From Alkalicoccus chagannorensis DSM 18086 (GTDB lineage: Bacteria > Bacillota > Bacilli > Bacillales > Salisediminibacteriaceae): a stretch of 61,121 bases of DNA. Positions 42,938 to 53,463 of this stretch are shown here, piece after piece. The stretch is taken from assembly GCF_000429725.1 (NCBI RefSeq), contig NZ_AUCK01000008.1, forward strand, positions 1 through 61,121, in the 5' to 3' direction. Position numbers and translations under genes: made by a program. Each line of letters begins with the position of its first letter. Position 1 is the first letter of the stretch. The notes beneath the pieces were generated by a model that had not been told where the DNA came from, did no database searches, and worked only from the letters and a program-made list of their open reading frames with translations.

Positions 42938-43702
42938 ATGCGGACCAACGATCGTCCAGCATTAAAGAAACGGAATGTAGAAGTCATTCCTCATTATATT
43001 AAACATCCGGAAGGATCTGTGCTTATTTCCTTCGGCGATACGAAAGTCATTTGTTCTGCGAGTGTAGAAAACAAAGTACCTCCTTTCCTGCGCGGCAAAG
43101 GTACAGGCTGGATCACAGCGGAATACGCGATGCTCCCGAGAGCAACCGAACAGCGGAACATCCGGGAATCCTCGAAAGGGAAAGTAGCCGGAAGAACAAT
43201 GGAGATCCAGCGGCTGATTGGCCGGGCCCTCCGCTCCGTTGTCCAGCTCGATACGCTTGGAGAACGAACGATCTGGGTGGACTGTGATGTCATTCAAGCC
43301 GATGGAGGAACCAGGACGGCTGCGGTCACCGGCGCCTTTCTTGCTGTTGGTCTGGCGGTCGAAAAACTCATGAAAAACGGAGCATTAAAAGAGAACCCGC
43401 TCACTGGCTATCTGGCTGCGATTTCCGTCGGTATGAACAGCAGCGGCGAAACGCTGCTGGACCTCGATTACAAGGAAGACTCGCAGGCGGATGTCGACAT
43501 GAACGTCGTCATGAAAAGCGGCGGCCGCCTTGTGGAAGTACAGGGTACCGGGGAAGAAGCGACCTTCAACCGCCACCAGATGAACGACATGCTTGATGCA
43601 GCGGAGTCCGGCATCGACGAACTGTTTGAGCTGCAGAAGGAACTTCTCGGTGACTTCGGCTCAACCATTCCAGCGGAAAAGGAGGAGACACATGCCACGT
43701 GA
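42938..43702 (+). CDS. rph: Ribonuclease PH
   Basis: A 254-residue phosphorolytic 3'-5' exoribonuclease that trims the 3' ends of tRNAs. The RNase PH signature [19 protein letters not shown] lies at about 115-133, with the phosphate-binding Arg and Thr; [10 protein letters not shown] (about 66-75) is the other typical block, and [20 protein letters not shown] is near 191-210. The C-terminal tail is normal. Start after AAAGGAGCGTG. It overlaps the ITPase gene by 11 bases. Confidence 0.95.
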   Translation: MRTNDRPALKKRNVEVIPHYIKHPEGSVLISFGDTKVICSASVENKVPPFLRGKGTGWITAEYAMLPRATEQRNIRESSKGKVAGRTMEIQRLIGRALRSVVQLDTLGERTIWVDCDVIQADGGTRTAAVTGAFLAVGLAVEKLMKNGALKENPLTGYLAAISVGMNSSGETLLDLDYKEDSQADVDMNVVMKSGGRLVEVQGTGEEATFNRHQMNDMLDAAESGIDELFELQKELLGDFGSTIPAEKEETHAT

Positions 43703-44294
43703 TCTCTTCATTGCTTCGAACAATGCCGGAAAAATGAAAGAGTTTAAAGCATTCTTTGAACCGAAAGGGTTTACGGTAAAATCTCTGTCTGACCTGCCGG
43801 AAGAGGTGGATGTCGTTGAAGACGGCACGACGTTTGAAGAAAATGCAGCGAAAAAGGCGGAGGAAATCGGGCGGAAGTTCGACATCCCTGTTCTGGCCGA
43901 CGATTCCGGCCTGGAAGTCGACGCGCTGGACGGCGCTCCTGGCGTTTACTCTGCACGTTTTGCCGGAGAACAAAAAGAGGACAGCGCCAACAATGCCCTG
44001 CTTCTGGAAAAAATGAGCGGGATAGAAGACCGGCGCGCTAGGTTCGTCTGCGTCCTCGCCCTGTCCTTCCCCGGAGAGGACACCATTCTTGTCCGAGGTA
44101 CGGTGGAAGGAGAAATTGCTCAAAGCCTGCGGGGGACAGAAGGATTCGGCTATGACCCCCTCTTCTATTTACCGGATCGGAACAAGGTGATGGCGGAATT
44201 GGAACGGGATGAAAAAAACGACATCAGCCACCGGGCGGATGCATTGAAGAAATTATCCAACGTCTGGACCAACTGGAAGGAGGCGGACGAATGA
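43692..44294 (+). CDS. rdgB: XTP/dITP diphosphatase (YsnA/RdgB)
   Basis: A 200-residue HAM1-family pyrophosphatase that removes ITP, dITP and XTP from the nucleotide pool. It starts with the substrate loop [13 protein letters not shown], has [15 protein letters not shown] (catalytic acidic residues), [24 protein letters not shown] near 72-95 and [11 protein letters not shown] near 150, followed by the SHRADAL segment. The GGAGGAG before the ATG lies inside the end of rph. It overlaps the next gene by 4 bases, as ysnA-ysnB in B. subtilis. Confidence 0.94.
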   Translation: MPRDLFIASNNAGKMKEFKAFFEPKGFTVKSLSDLPEEVDVVEDGTTFEENAAKKAEEIGRKFDIPVLADDSGLEVDALDGAPGVYSARFAGEQKEDSANNALLLEKMSGIEDRRARFVCVLALSFPGEDTILVRGTVEGEIAQSLRGTEGFGYDPLFYLPDRNKVMAELERDEKNDISHRADALKKLSNVWTNWKEADE

Positions 44295-44806
44295 AACTGT
44301 TGATTATGAGTGACAGCCACGGCTGGGATCAGGAAGTGAAAGAGGTGGTGGAACGCCACCGGTCAGAAGTAGACGGCATCTTCCACTGTGGCGATTCCGA
44401 GCTGTCTGCTGCCTCCGCTGCGCTGCAGGATGTACAGACTGTCCGCGGCAACTGCGACATGGACCATCATCTCCCGAATGAAATTTCAGAGACCGTAGAA
44501 GGACTCCGTGTGTTTGCAGCACACGGACATCTGCTCAGTGTAAAAACAACCTCGATGAACCTGCTGTATAAAGCCGACGAAGAACAGGCCGATCTCGTCT
44601 GCTTCGGTCACACGCACACGCCGACAGCTGTCCAGAGTGACGGCACGGTGCTCATCAACCCTGGCAGCATGCGTCTCCCCCGTCAGTATCCGGAAGGAAC
44701 GTACGTCCTTGCGGAAAAGAACGGAAGCAGTCTGCACGTGAGATTTTACAAGATGGATGGAAGAGAAGCGGAAGAACTGTCAAAAACTTTTCAGCTCGAA
44801 GGTTGA
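44291..44806 (+). CDS. ysnB: Metallophosphoesterase (YsnB/YfcE)
   Basis: A 171-residue calcineurin-like phosphoesterase of the MJ0936/YfcE type, acting on phosphodiesters in vitro. Metal ligands are seen in order: D8 and H10 in MSDSHG, D36 in FHCGDSE, N59 in VRGNCD, H77 in AAHGH and the GHTHTP at about 116-121. The physiological substrate is not known. It is coupled to the ITPase gene (ATGA). Its 3' end overlaps the promoter of the tRNA gene. Confidence 0.92.
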   Translation: MKLLIMSDSHGWDQEVKEVVERHRSEVDGIFHCGDSELSAASAALQDVQTVRGNCDMDHHLPNEISETVEGLRVFAAHGHLLSVKTTSMNLLYKADEEQADLVCFGHTHTPTAVQSDGTVLINPGSMRLPRQYPEGTYVLAEKNGSSLHVRFYKMDGREAEELSKTFQLEG

Positions 44807-44831
44807 CAGCGGCCCCGCAATTGTTTATATT
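44803..44831 (+). promoter_or_regulatory. SigA promoter of tRNA-Arg
   Basis: TTGACA (44803-44808) and TATATT (44826-44831) are 17 bases apart. The -35 box overlaps the ysnB stop codon. Confidence 0.8.
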
Positions 44832-44874
44832 GGATATTGTCGCTGACAGCAGAACAGCCTGCTGATCCGTGCAC

Positions 44875-44951
44875 GTCCCAGTAGCTCAGCTGGATAGAGC
44901 AACAGCCTTCTAAGCTGTGGGTCGCAGGTTCGAGTCCTGCCTGGGACGCCA
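44875..44951 (+). tRNA. tRNA-Arg (anticodon TCT)
   Basis: GTCCCAG starts the acceptor stem and CTGGGAC closes it, then G and an encoded CCA. The anticodon stem ACAGC/GCTGT encloses the loop CTTCTAA, so the anticodon is TCT (44909-44911), reading AGA/AGG. The T arm is GCAGG-TTCGAGT-CCTGC and the D arm begins TAGCTCAGC. A strong promoter and a terminator make it a single-gene unit, in the same spot downstream of ysnB as in B. subtilis. Confidence 0.97.
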
Positions 44952-44965
44952 TCCATTTACATTCC

Positions 44966-44991
44966 ACCTCCTGCCCTGCAGGAGGTTTTTT
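44966..44991 (+). terminator. Terminator of tRNA-Arg
   Basis: CCTCCTG pairs with CAGGAGG, followed by six T residues. Confidence 0.9.
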
Positions 44992-45179
44992 CATTGAATC
45001 ACTCATCGTTTCAAGCTGATGCAGATACCCCAGGTTCGTCCTGGGCTGAAAAAGGGTATAATACAAAAAGCGGTCCAACCACTCGTGGATGGCTGCATAA
45101 ACTAGAGAAGCGCGCAGCGGAGGATGTTCCCGCTGTGATCCTTGTACGGAAAAGGGAGAAGAGGCCGCATCTCGATTGA

Positions 45180-45208
45180 TTGTTTTTTCGGCCTTACATT
45201 GATACACT
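45180..45208 (+). promoter_or_regulatory. Possible promoter of ysoA
   Basis: TTGTTT (45180-45185) and TACACT (45203-45208) are 17 bases apart, 35 bases before the start codon. Confidence 0.45.
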
Positions 45209-45242
45209 GAACGTAGGACTTAGGCAGGAGAGGAGGGAAGAA

Positions 45243-46247
45243 ATGACTAGAAAAGAAGATCAAGATAATATTGTCCATTTTCCCGGCCTTACGCACCGGC
45301 TGGCGGACAAAGGGATGCGTGCTCTCAAAGAAAAAGAGCCGGAGCAGGCAGTCACGTATTTCGAGCAGATTATCTCCATAGAACCCGAACACGCCCAGGC
45401 ACGCTACGGAATTGTGCTCGCCCACGTGGAGCTGGAAAATCTGGAGGAAGCGAAAAAGCACTGCCGATCGATGCTGGAGGAAGGCATCGGCGATTATTAT
45501 GAAGTGATGCAGGTGTACATATCCATTCTCGTCCAGCTCGGAGATTACGAAGAAGTCACGACGATGCTGGAAGGTGTGATGGAAGAAGACCGGCTGCCGG
45601 CAGACAAAGCGGAACATTTCTATGAACTGCTTCATTTTGCCCGTGAAATGACCACGACCCACCCGGGGCAGAAGATGACGAGTGCCTTTCCACCGAAAGA
45701 ACTGGAGGAGCGCCTCGAACAAGGCAGACCGCCGCAGCAGCTCGGAGCCATGCAGCAGCTGAAGCAGTATGATCAGAAAGAAGTAAAGAAAGTGTACCGC
45801 AGCTTTCTGAAAGATAATGAACAGCATCCGGTACTGAAAAGTTACATGCTGGAGATTTTACGCGAACTGGAATGCTTCGAACAATTTGAAGTGTGCAAGT
45901 TCCAGGAATGCTGGCCGGTAACAGTGTCGGAGAACATGGACCTCGGCCATAAAGAGTTCGGCTATGAGGTGCTCGAACTGCTGAAAAAGGACTTTACATA
46001 CAGCGATCCCTCCCTGCAGCAGCTGATTGAAGACGTATGGTGGCACTTCCTCTTTGCGCTCTACCCGAAAGAGCCCAAGCCGCTGAAGCCGGACGTATGG
46101 GCCGAAGCTCTTTACCGGACTGGAAGAAGGCTGATGTACAGCACACTCGAAGAGGATCGTGAAGGGGCAGCCGCAGACGAGCAGGAAGTAGAAGAGGCGG
46201 AAGCGATGCTCGAAAAAATCGAGCAGGAAGCACCGATGATGGAGTAA
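45243..46247 (+). CDS. ysoA: TPR-repeat protein (YsoA)
   Basis: A 334-residue cytosolic protein. Residues about 18-120 contain two or three tetratricopeptide repeats (KGMRALKEKEPEQAVTYFEQIISIEPEHAQARYGIVLAHVELENLEEAKKH is the first pair). The rest is helical and rich in Glu/Leu, with an acidic C-terminal tail (DEQEVEEAEAMLEKIE). It corresponds to B. subtilis ysoA, which lies between the tRNA and tig. Function unknown; probably protein-protein interaction. ATG at 45243 follows GGAGAGGAGGG. Confidence 0.85.
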   Translation: MTRKEDQDNIVHFPGLTHRLADKGMRALKEKEPEQAVTYFEQIISIEPEHAQARYGIVLAHVELENLEEAKKHCRSMLEEGIGDYYEVMQVYISILVQLGDYEEVTTMLEGVMEEDRLPADKAEHFYELLHFAREMTTTHPGQKMTSAFPPKELEERLEQGRPPQQLGAMQQLKQYDQKEVKKVYRSFLKDNEQHPVLKSYMLEILRELECFEQFEVCKFQECWPVTVSENMDLGHKEFGYEVLELLKKDFTYSDPSLQQLIEDVWWHFLFALYPKEPKPLKPDVWAEALYRTGRRLMYSTLEEDREGAAADEQEVEEAEAMLEKIEQEAPMME

Positions 46248-46290
46248 TACATAACTAGAGAAAGATAGAGGAAGAATCAAAGAGAAAACA

Positions 46291-46318
46291 TTGAAAAGCG
46301 CACAACCTATGTTATAAT
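46291..46318 (+). promoter_or_regulatory. SigA promoter of tig
   Basis: TTGAAA (46291-46296) and TATAAT (46313-46318) are 16 bases apart, with about 50 bases of leader. Confidence 0.85.
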
Positions 46319-46376
46319 ATAATGGTTGTTTAGAGAACAGAAAACGATGAACTTGATGTTGGAGGGAATAAATCCT

Positions 46377-47681
46377 ATGGCAGTAAATTGGGAAAAGCAG
46401 GACGGAAACACAGGCGTCCTTACCGTAGAAGTAGATGCAAAAAGAGTCAATGCCGCGCTGGATCAGGCATTCCAAAAAGTGGTGAAAGACGTGAACGTAC
46501 CAGGATTCCGTAAAGGGAAGGTACCTCGTCCCATTTTTGAACAGCGTTTTGGTGTAGAAGCACTATACCAGGATGCACTGGACATTCTTCTTCCGGAAGC
46601 ATACTCCGAAGCAGTCGACGAAGCCGGGATCGATCCGGTCGACCGTCCGGATATCGACATTGATGACATGGCGAAAAACGAACCACTGACATTCAAGGCG
46701 ACTGTCACAGTCAAGCCGGAAGTGGAACTGGGCGAGTACAAAGGCCTGGAAGTGGAGAAGAAGGAAACGGAAGTGACGGAAGAGGAAGTAGATGAAGATG
46801 TGAAGCGTCTGCAGGAAGAGCACGCGGAGCTGACGGCAGTGGAAGACGGCGAAGCAGCCGAAGGCGACACGGTCGTTATGGACTTTGAAGGTTTCGTGGA
46901 CGGGGAAGCATTCGAAGGCGGCCAGGCAGAGAACTACTCCCTGGAAATCGGCTCTGGACAGTTCATCCCAGGATTTGAAGAGCAGCTGACAGGCAAAAAA
47001 GCCGGTCAGGAAACCGAAGTGGAAGTAACCTTCCCGGAAGAGTACCACTCGGAAGACCTCGCAGGAAAAGCTGCTACGTTCAAAGTAACCATCCACGAAA
47101 TCAAGCGGAAGGAACTTCCGGAACTTGACGATGAGTTTGCAAAAGATGTGGATGAGTCCTACGAATCGTTTGACGACCTGAAAAAAGGCGTGAGAGAAAA
47201 GCTTGAAAACGATAAAAAGCAGCAGGCTGAGATGGAAACGAAAGACGCTCTCGTTGAAAAAGCAACAGAGAACACGTCCATCGATCTTCCTCAAGCAATG
47301 ATCGACAGCGAAGTGGACCGCATGCTTCAGGAATTCGATCAGCGCCTGCAGTCTCAGGGAATGTCTCTTGACATGTACTATCAGTTTGCACAGACAGACG
47401 AAGAAGGCATGAAAGAGCAGTTCCGCGAAGACGCTGAAAAGCGCGTGCGCATGAACATGACGCTCGAAGCGATTGCTACAGCGGAGAACCTCGAAGCATC
47501 GGAAGAAGACGTGGAGAAAGAGCTGGAGAACATGGCGGAAATGTACCAGCGCCCCGTTGATGAAATTCGTCAGCTCCTTGCCATGCAGGGCGGAACGGAC
47601 ATGCTCAAAGGCGATCTTCAAGTTCGTAAAGCGATCGACTTCCTCGTGGACAACAGCAAAGCTGTCCAGGCATCCGAATAA
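46377..47681 (+). CDS. tig: Trigger factor
   Basis: A 434-residue ribosome-associated chaperone and peptidyl-prolyl isomerase. The ribosome-docking signature [10 protein letters not shown] is at residues 43-52. The FKBP-like PPIase domain spans about 150-245 ([34 protein letters not shown]), and the C-terminal substrate cradle covers the rest. The protein is unusually rich in Glu, in keeping with an acidic proteome. ATG at 46377 follows GGAGGG at 10 bases. It is monocistronic, upstream of clpX, as in B. subtilis. Confidence 0.95.
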   Translation: MAVNWEKQDGNTGVLTVEVDAKRVNAALDQAFQKVVKDVNVPGFRKGKVPRPIFEQRFGVEALYQDALDILLPEAYSEAVDEAGIDPVDRPDIDIDDMAKNEPLTFKATVTVKPEVELGEYKGLEVEKKETEVTEEEVDEDVKRLQEEHAELTAVEDGEAAEGDTVVMDFEGFVDGEAFEGGQAENYSLEIGSGQFIPGFEEQLTGKKAGQETEVEVTFPEEYHSEDLAGKAATFKVTIHEIKRKELPELDDEFAKDVDESYESFDDLKKGVREKLENDKKQQAEMETKDALVEKATENTSIDLPQAMIDSEVDRMLQEFDQRLQSQGMSLDMYYQFAQTDEEGMKEQFREDAEKRVRMNMTLEAIATAENLEASEEDVEKELENMAEMYQRPVDEIRQLLAMQGGTDMLKGDLQVRKAIDFLVDNSKAVQASE

Positions 47682-47692
47682 TTTTGATGAAG

Positions 47693-47722
47693 CAAGGCGC
47701 GTAACTACGTGCCTTGTTTCTG
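47693..47722 (+). terminator. Weak terminator of tig
   Basis: CAAGGCGCG pairs with CGTGCCTTG (one G-U pair), followed by TTTC. Confidence 0.6.
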
Positions 47723-47853
47723 CATACATAATCCATCTGCGCCGGGCAGAATCGGGGAAACGCAATTGTTTGACAGGCAGCAGGTTTCTCCGCTACGCTT
47801 GGAATGGTTCAAGTGCCGTCCATATCGTATAAATAGGACGAAATTCAAAACTA

Positions 47854-47862
47854 TGGTACAAT
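47854..47862 (+). promoter_or_regulatory. Extended -10 promoter of clpX
   Basis: TGGTACAAT is an extended -10 (TGn plus TACAAT at 47857-47862) without a good -35. It gives a leader of about 145 bases, which includes a CTCCTGTTGAGAGGAGG hairpin at about 47906-47923. No CIRCE or CtsR heat-shock operator is visible. Confidence 0.5.
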
Positions 47863-48012
47863 CAACGTATTGAACAGCTGATAAAGGCCCGATCGTTGCT
47901 TCACTCCTGTTGAGAGGAGGCTGCTTGTAACGAAGCCTTCCTGAATAGATGCGGAAGAGTTGGCGTAATCTCTGTCGTATGTTTCAATACTTATTAAGAG
48001 GGGTGAACAATT

Positions 48013-49281
48013 ATGTTCAAGTTCAATGAAGAAAAAGGCCAGCTGAAGTGTTCGTTCTGCGGAAAAACACAGGATCAGGTACGTAAGCTGGTGGCAGGTC
48101 CCGGTGTCTATATCTGTGACGAATGCATCGAACTCTGCACCGAAATTGTCGAAGAGGAACTGGGCTCGGAAGAAGAAGTAGAACTGGAAGATATTCCGAA
48201 GCCGCAGGAAATCCGTGACATTCTCAATGAATATGTTATCGGTCAGGATAAAGCGAAGAAAACGCTGTCTGTAGCCGTTTATAACCATTATAAGCGTATT
48301 AATGCCTCTTCCGGCAAAAACGATGAGGTCGAGCTCGCGAAGAGTAACATCTGCCTGATCGGTCCTACCGGAAGCGGGAAAACCCTGCTTGCTCAGACGC
48401 TGGCAAGAATTCTGAACGTCCCATTCGCGATCGCCGATGCTACGTCGCTGACGGAAGCCGGCTATGTCGGTGAAGACGTGGAAAACATTCTGCTCAAGCT
48501 GATTCAGGCAGCAGATTACGACGTAGAAAAAGCGGAACGCGGCATCATTTACATCGATGAGATTGATAAGGTTGCACGTAAGTCAGAGAACCCATCGATC
48601 ACCCGGGACGTATCCGGTGAAGGGGTACAGCAGGCACTGCTGAAAATTCTCGAAGGAACAACGGCAAGTGTACCGCCGCAGGGTGGACGTAAGCATCCTC
48701 ATCAGGAATTCATCCAGATTGATACAACCAACGTGCTGTTTGTTATTGGTGGTGCGTTTGACGGAATCGATCAGATCATCAAGCGCCGTCTAGGTAAGAA
48801 AGTCATCGGTTTCGGTTCAGAACAGGAGAATGCAGGTCTGGAAGAAGACCAGTACCTGTCTAAAATTCTACCGGAAGACCTTCTCCGATACGGCCTGATC
48901 CCTGAGTTTATCGGGCGTATGCCGGTCATCGCTTCCCTGGAGTACCTGGATGAAGAAGCGCTTGTGGAAATTCTGACTGCACCGAAAAACGCACTCGTCA
49001 AGCAGTACAAGAAGCTTCTGGAGCTCGATGATGTGGAGCTGGAATTTACAGACGAAGCGCTCCGGGAAGTCGCACGGCTGGCGATCGAACGAAAAACGGG
49101 AGCACGTGGACTCCGATCCATCATCGAATCACTCATGCTCGATGTGATGTACGATCTTCCGTCGAGAGATGATATCGTGAAATGTGTCATCACGGACGCA
49201 ACCGTTCGTGACAGCAAAGCACCGACACTCATCGATGAAGATGGCGCGGAGATTCCTCAGGAGCCGAAAGAAAGCGCATAA
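48013..49281 (+). CDS. clpX: ATP-dependent Clp protease ATP-binding subunit ClpX
   Basis: A 422-residue AAA+ unfoldase that feeds tagged proteins to ClpP. The N-terminal zinc-binding domain has C13, C16, C35 and C38. Walker A GPTGSGKT is at about 117-124, the pore loop GYVGEDVEN near 150, Walker [10 protein letters not shown] near 180, sensor motifs and the ClpP-docking loop (IGF segment, KKVIGFG near 268) follow. The acidic linker [14 protein letters not shown] (48-62) is typical. B. subtilis has lonB between clpX and lonA; only terminators are found here. Confidence 0.96.
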   Translation: MFKFNEEKGQLKCSFCGKTQDQVRKLVAGPGVYICDECIELCTEIVEEELGSEEEVELEDIPKPQEIRDILNEYVIGQDKAKKTLSVAVYNHYKRINASSGKNDEVELAKSNICLIGPTGSGKTLLAQTLARILNVPFAIADATSLTEAGYVGEDVENILLKLIQAADYDVEKAERGIIYIDEIDKVARKSENPSITRDVSGEGVQQALLKILEGTTASVPPQGGRKHPHQEFIQIDTTNVLFVIGGAFDGIDQIIKRRLGKKVIGFGSEQENAGLEEDQYLSKILPEDLLRYGLIPEFIGRMPVIASLEYLDEEALVEILTAPKNALVKQYKKLLELDDVELEFTDEALREVARLAIERKTGARGLRSIIESLMLDVMYDLPSRDDIVKCVITDATVRDSKAPTLIDEDGAEIPQEPKESA

Positions 49282-49297
49282 ACCAAATGCAGATCAG

Positions 49298-49361
49298 AGT
49301 GCACCACCGGCGCGGATATCGTTCCTTCCAGGAGCGCCGCGCCGAACGGTGCACTTTTTTT
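49298..49361 (+). terminator. Strong terminator of clpX
   Basis: AGTGCACC and a second GGCGCGG block pair with CCGCGCC and GGTGCACT, followed by seven T residues. Another hairpin (CGCCGGAGGG / CTCCGGCG, 49377-49408) without a T tract lies before lonA. Confidence 0.92.
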
Positions 49362-49462
49362 GTCCTGACCAGAAAACGCCGGAGGGAAAAGAAACTTTTC
49401 CTCCGGCGGCTGTCAGGGTATAGAACGGTAAGGAACGTAACGAGATAACGGAGGTGCCGGTG

Positions 49463-51790
49463 ATGACAAAGAGTAAAGAGCAGACCATGCCGCTTCTGCC
49501 GCTGCGGGGGCTCCTGGTCTATCCGACTATGGTGCTTCATCTGGATGTCGGCCGAAAGAAGTCGGTCAGTGGTCTGGAACAGGCCATGGTCGAAGACAAT
49601 CTCATTTTTCTGCTGACACAGAAAGAAGTGGGCACAGAAGAGCCGGATACACAGGATTTATATACGGTTGGAACGACAGCGAAAGTAAAACAGATGCTGA
49701 AACTGCCGAACGGAACGATTCGAGTCCTCGTAGAAGGACTGGATCGAGGACGGGTGCAGTCGCTGGAAGAGAAAGATGAGTATACTGCTGTTCATATCAA
49801 AACGATCGACGAACGGCAGGAAGCATCCGTGCAGGAACAGGCGCTTATGCGAAACGTGCTCGAGCAGTTTGAGCAGTACACTCAAATTTCCAAAAAAATC
49901 ACACAGGAAACGTTCGCGTCCGTGTCGGACATCGTCGAACCCGGCCGTCTGGCAGACATTATTGCTTCGCACCTGCCGCTTAAAATCGTGCAGAAGCAGG
50001 AAGTGCTGGAGACGCTCGATCTGGAAGAACGTCTCAAGCTGATGCTCCGCATTCTCTCGAACGAACGGGAAGTGCTCGGACTGGAGAAAAAGATTGGGCA
50101 GCGCGTGAAAAAATCGATGGAGAAAACCCAGAAGGAATACTATCTTCGTGAACAAATGAAGGCGATCCAAAAAGAACTGGGCGAACGGGAAGGCAAAGAG
50201 AGTGAATCCGAAGAGCTCCGCGAAAAAATTGAGGATTCCGCGATGCCTGATTCGGTCGAAGAGAAAGCACTGAAGGAACTGAAGCGCTATGAGCGTATGC
50301 CGGCGAACGCTGCAGAAAGCTCTGTCATTCGAAACTACATCGAGTGGTTGACGCAGATTCCATGGACAACAAGCACAGAAGACGTTCTCGATATCAAACG
50401 GTCCGAGAAAATTCTGGATGAAGATCATTACGGGCTGGAAAAAGTGAAAGAGCGGGTGCTGGAATATCTCGCGGTCCAGCAGCTGACAGAAAAACTGAAA
50501 GGCCCTATACTCTGTTTATCCGGACCGCCCGGAGTCGGGAAGACGTCACTCGCAAAGTCCATTTCCCGCTCCCTTGGACGCCATTTCGTCAGGATCTCCC
50601 TCGGGGGTGTCCGTGACGAGGCGGAAATCCGCGGACACCGCCGAACGTATGTCGGCGCCATGCCGGGAAGAATCATTCAGGGTATGAAAAAAGCAGAATC
50701 CACGAATCCGGTCTTCCTGCTGGATGAAATCGATAAAATGGCAAACGATTTCCGCGGCGATCCATCCGCTGCCCTGCTGGAGGTGCTGGATCCCGAGCAG
50801 AACCATACGTTCAGTGATCACTTCATCGAGGAACCGTATGATCTGTCCCAGGTTATGTTTGTCACTACAGCAAATAATATCGGAGCGATCCCGCCGGCGT
50901 TGAAAGACCGCATGGAGGTCATCCACATCCCGGGATATACCGAGGTGGAAAAGGTGGAAATCGCCAAAGGGTACCTTCTTCCGAAGCAGGTGGAAGACCA
51001 TGGACTGTCCAAAAACTCGCTGCAGGTAAGAGATGAAGCGTTAATTCACCTCATCCGCCATTACACGAGGGAAGCCGGGGTCCGTAACCTGGAACGCGAG
51101 CTGGCATCTGTCTGCCGGAAAGCAGCGAAATCGATCGTATCCGGAGAGAAGAAGCGGGTTGTCGTCACCGCAAAAACGCTGGAAGACATGCTCGGCAGCA
51201 AACGATTCAGACACGGCAAAGCGGAACTGGAAAACCAGATCGGTGCTGCAACTGGACTTGCCTATACCGCAGCAGGCGGCGACACGTTGAATATCGAAGT
51301 GGCGCTTGCCCCCGGAGAAGGGAAGCTGACGCTCACCGGGAAGCTCGGTGATGTCATGAAAGAATCTGCCCAGGCGGCCTTCAGCTATATCCGGACGAAA
51401 GCGGACGAATTGAACGTGGATGCCGATTTCACTTCCAAATATGATATTCACATTCATGTTCCTGAAGGAGCGACGCCGAAAGACGGCCCTTCCGCAGGGA
51501 TTACGATGGCAACGGCTCTTATATCGGCACTGACGAACCAGCCGGTGCGGAAAGAAGTCGGCATGACCGGCGAAATTACGCTCCGGGGACGAGTGCTGCC
51601 GATCGGCGGCCTGAAAGAAAAATCAATGAGCGCACACCGCGCCGGCTTAACGCACATTATTATTCCTAAAGATAATGAGAAGGATCTGGAAGATGTACCG
51701 GACAGCGTCCGCAGGGAACTGACTTTCATCCCGGTCTCTCATCTGGATGAAGTGCTGGAGCATGCGCTTGCAGTGGAGGAAAAAATATGA
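49463..51790 (+). CDS. lonA: ATP-dependent protease La (LonA)
   Basis: A 775-residue Lon protease that degrades misfolded and some regulatory proteins. The N-terminal substrate-binding LAN domain spans about 10-205, followed by a coiled coil rich in Lys/Glu. The AAA+ domain has Walker [10 protein letters not shown] near 353 and Walker [11 protein letters not shown] near 417. The C-terminal protease domain has the catalytic Ser in [13 protein letters not shown] (near 677) and Lys in [14 protein letters not shown] (near 720). ATG at 49463 is 8 bases after GGAGG; a GTG three codons upstream lies within it. It overlaps ysxC by 4 bases. Confidence 0.96.
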   Translation: MTKSKEQTMPLLPLRGLLVYPTMVLHLDVGRKKSVSGLEQAMVEDNLIFLLTQKEVGTEEPDTQDLYTVGTTAKVKQMLKLPNGTIRVLVEGLDRGRVQSLEEKDEYTAVHIKTIDERQEASVQEQALMRNVLEQFEQYTQISKKITQETFASVSDIVEPGRLADIIASHLPLKIVQKQEVLETLDLEERLKLMLRILSNEREVLGLEKKIGQRVKKSMEKTQKEYYLREQMKAIQKELGEREGKESESEELREKIEDSAMPDSVEEKALKELKRYERMPANAAESSVIRNYIEWLTQIPWTTSTEDVLDIKRSEKILDEDHYGLEKVKERVLEYLAVQQLTEKLKGPILCLSGPPGVGKTSLAKSISRSLGRHFVRISLGGVRDEAEIRGHRRTYVGAMPGRIIQGMKKAESTNPVFLLDEIDKMANDFRGDPSAALLEVLDPEQNHTFSDHFIEEPYDLSQVMFVTTANNIGAIPPALKDRMEVIHIPGYTEVEKVEIAKGYLLPKQVEDHGLSKNSLQVRDEALIHLIRHYTREAGVRNLERELASVCRKAAKSIVSGEKKRVVVTAKTLEDMLGSKRFRHGKAELENQIGAATGLAYTAAGGDTLNIEVALAPGEGKLTLTGKLGDVMKESAQAAFSYIRTKADELNVDADFTSKYDIHIHVPEGATPKDGPSAGITMATALISALTNQPVRKEVGMTGEITLRGRVLPIGGLKEKSMSAHRAGLTHIIIPKDNEKDLEDVPDSVRRELTFIPVSHLDEVLEHALAVEEKI

Positions 51791-52374
51791 AAATTACAGC
51801 AGCTGAACTGACAATCAGTGCAGCACAGCCGGAGCAGTTTCCGAAAGGCCCCTTTCCGGAAGTCGCTTTGTCCGGACGATCCAACGTAGGGAAGTCTTCT
51901 TTTATCAATAACATGCTGGGACGAAAAGGGCTCGCCCGTACTTCCGGCTCGCCCGGAAAAACCCAGACTCTGAACTACTACTGGATCAATGACCGGTTTC
52001 ATTTCGTAGACGTTCCAGGCTACGGATATGCCAAAGTGTCGAAAAAGGAACGTGAAGCATGGGGAAGAGTGATGGAAGCGTATTTTCAGGAACGGGAACA
52101 GCTGAAATCCGTTATACAGCTTGTCGACGGCAGGCATCAGCCGACCGAAGATGACGTGATGATGTACAACTGGCTGAAGCACTTTGAAATTCCCGTTATT
52201 CTGATCGCCACGAAGATGGACAAGGTCCCAAAAGGGAAGCATCAATCGTATGCGAAACGAATCCGGGAGACGCTTGAACCTGGAGAAGAAGATACCCTCA
52301 TTCTCTTTTCATCGGAAACATCCCTCGGCCGTGATAAGGCCTGGGGAGCGGTGAAAGAGGCTCTGTTCGACTAA
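51787..52374 (+). CDS. ysxC: Ribosome biogenesis GTP-binding protein YsxC/EngB
   Basis: A 195-residue essential GTPase for assembly of the 50S subunit. G motifs are in order: G1 [10 protein letters not shown] (about 30-39), G2 with the conserved Thr in [10 protein letters not shown]3 [10 protein letters not shown] (about 77-86), G4 ATKMDK (about 141-146) and G5 FSSETSLG (about 174-181). It is translationally coupled to lonA (ATGA), the standard Bacillus pair. Confidence 0.95.
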   Translation: MKITAAELTISAAQPEQFPKGPFPEVALSGRSNVGKSSFINNMLGRKGLARTSGSPGKTQTLNYYWINDRFHFVDVPGYGYAKVSKKEREAWGRVMEAYFQEREQLKSVIQLVDGRHQPTEDDVMMYNWLKHFEIPVILIATKMDKVPKGKHQSYAKRIRETLEPGEEDTLILFSSETSLGRDKAWGAVKEALFD

Positions 52375-52481
52375 TCCCGGATCTTCCCCCCTGCTGCCGC
52401 TGCGGCAGGAGGATGCCTCCGGTTTTGTGACGTCGCACGAGTGTAGAAAACGTCAGTGGACCAATCAACCTGCCTGATGCT

Positions 52482-52516
52482 GAAGGCCCTCACCAAAACA
52501 TGGTGAGGGCCTTCTT
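52482..52516. terminator. Terminator of lonA-ysxC
   Basis: GAAGGCCCTCACCA pairs perfectly with TGGTGAGGGCCTTC around AAAACA, followed by TTAAGGTTTG. It may serve both strands. A GCTGCCGC/GCGGCAG hairpin lies before it at about 52389-52411. Confidence 0.8.
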
Positions 52517-52553
52517 AAGGTTTGTTTTGGTTCTAAAATAAATGTTGGGGTAG

Positions 52554-52700
52554 AGGTTCATTTCCGTAGCATCTTTTCTTCCGTTTCAGGCGGACGCTTG
52601 CCAAGGGGCTTGCCCTCCACTCTCCTCGCGTTGCGAGGAGGATGTTCGGACTGCGCTTGATCCCTCTGACGTCGCCGCCCTTCCCTCCTGAAAAGGGTTC
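52554..52700. repeat. Bacillaceae-type GC-rich intergenic repeat
   Basis: The stretch CGTTTCAGGCGGACGCTTGC followed by AAGGGGCTTGCC and the hairpin CTCCTCGCG/CGCGAGGAGG-like CTCCTCGCGTTGCGAGGAGG (52621-52640) recalls the widespread, highly repeated intergenic sequences of Bacillus relatives. No gene is visible between ysxC and the minus-strand membrane gene. Confidence 0.5.
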
Positions 52701-52799
52701 GTTTTTGTTTTTTCTTTTCAAAGAGAATCATAGGTCCGCCATTTGAAGATCGTTTGAGCATTCCTGAGCCTAATCAGCCTAACATGTGAATGAGAACCT

Positions 52800-53285
52800 T
52801 TATTTTCTGCTGATGAACAGCAGGTACATCCCGACAAGCACGAAGAGCACCGGCCAGTAGGCCATCACCGGATCTGGTATGATGCGGAATGCCGGGGCAA
52901 GTTCCGACTGGAATAAAGCAGCTCCGCTCACAGCCATCAGCACGATGCCTGCGAGCAGTCCATCACGGCGCTGCACCCGGTATTTGGTCAGAAAGGCAGC
53001 GCCGATCACAAGAGTAAAGTAAGGCCACTGGTAGGACCAGAGTCCGAGGGTATGTACCCCGTGAAACAATATACCGAGGCCGGTCAGCAGCGTGCCGGTA
53101 AACATTTTCTGGTCATCTTTGTTGGAAAAGCCCTGCCACATAAAAATGAACCCGATGCCCGCAAAGATGGACGGCCATGTTACAATGATATCTGCATAGG
53201 GTATAAGGATGTTATACTGTTCTGTGATAAAGTAGACACCGATGACAAAAAGCACCGCGCCCGGAAGCGCATATCCGGATTTCAT
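52800..53285 (-). CDS. Small membrane protein, LiaF/DUF5668-like transmembrane region (YsxD position)
   Basis: A 161-residue protein with six hydrophobic helices at about 5-25, 30-48, 62-80, 88-105, 115-133 and 141-158. The repeated pattern of a short helix pair with WPS-FAGIGFIFMWQG resembles the LiaI/LiaF-like membrane domain. It has the position and size of B. subtilis ysxD between ysxC and hemA. Function unknown. The start three codons into the frame is preferred because AAAGGA touches the first ATG. It is divergent from hemA. Confidence 0.75.
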   Translation of the reverse strand: MKSGYALPGAVLFVIGVYFITEQYNILIPYADIIVTWPSIFAGIGFIFMWQGFSNKDDQKMFTGTLLTGLGILFHGVHTLGLWSYQWPYFTLVIGAAFLTKYRVQRRDGLLAGIVLMAVSGAALFQSELAPAFRIIPDPVMAYWPVLFVLVGMYLLFISRK

Positions 53286-53343
53286 ACATATCATTCCTTT
53301 CCGTATCGGTCACAATTCTTTCAAAAAAGCGTCGGCAGATCAT

Positions 53344-53372
53344 GTGACGACCTTATTTAAAAGTGTTATAAT
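53344..53372 (+). promoter_or_regulatory. SigA promoter of the heme operon
   Basis: GTGACG (53344-53349) and TATAAT (53367-53372) are 17 bases apart. The leader to the hemA start is about 85 bases. Confidence 0.7.
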
Positions 53373-53463
53373 CTATAAAGATGGTTAAGAAAGCAGTACT
53401 TCTATGAGTATAACAGAGTAGACAAAATAAATGGATGTCGATTCAGGGGGGTGGAACCGCAGC

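Noticed and set aside
49282-49462. Remnant of lonB between clpX and lonA
   Set aside because: The 180-base gap is filled by two hairpins and a ribosome site; no fragment with Lon similarity was seen in any frame.
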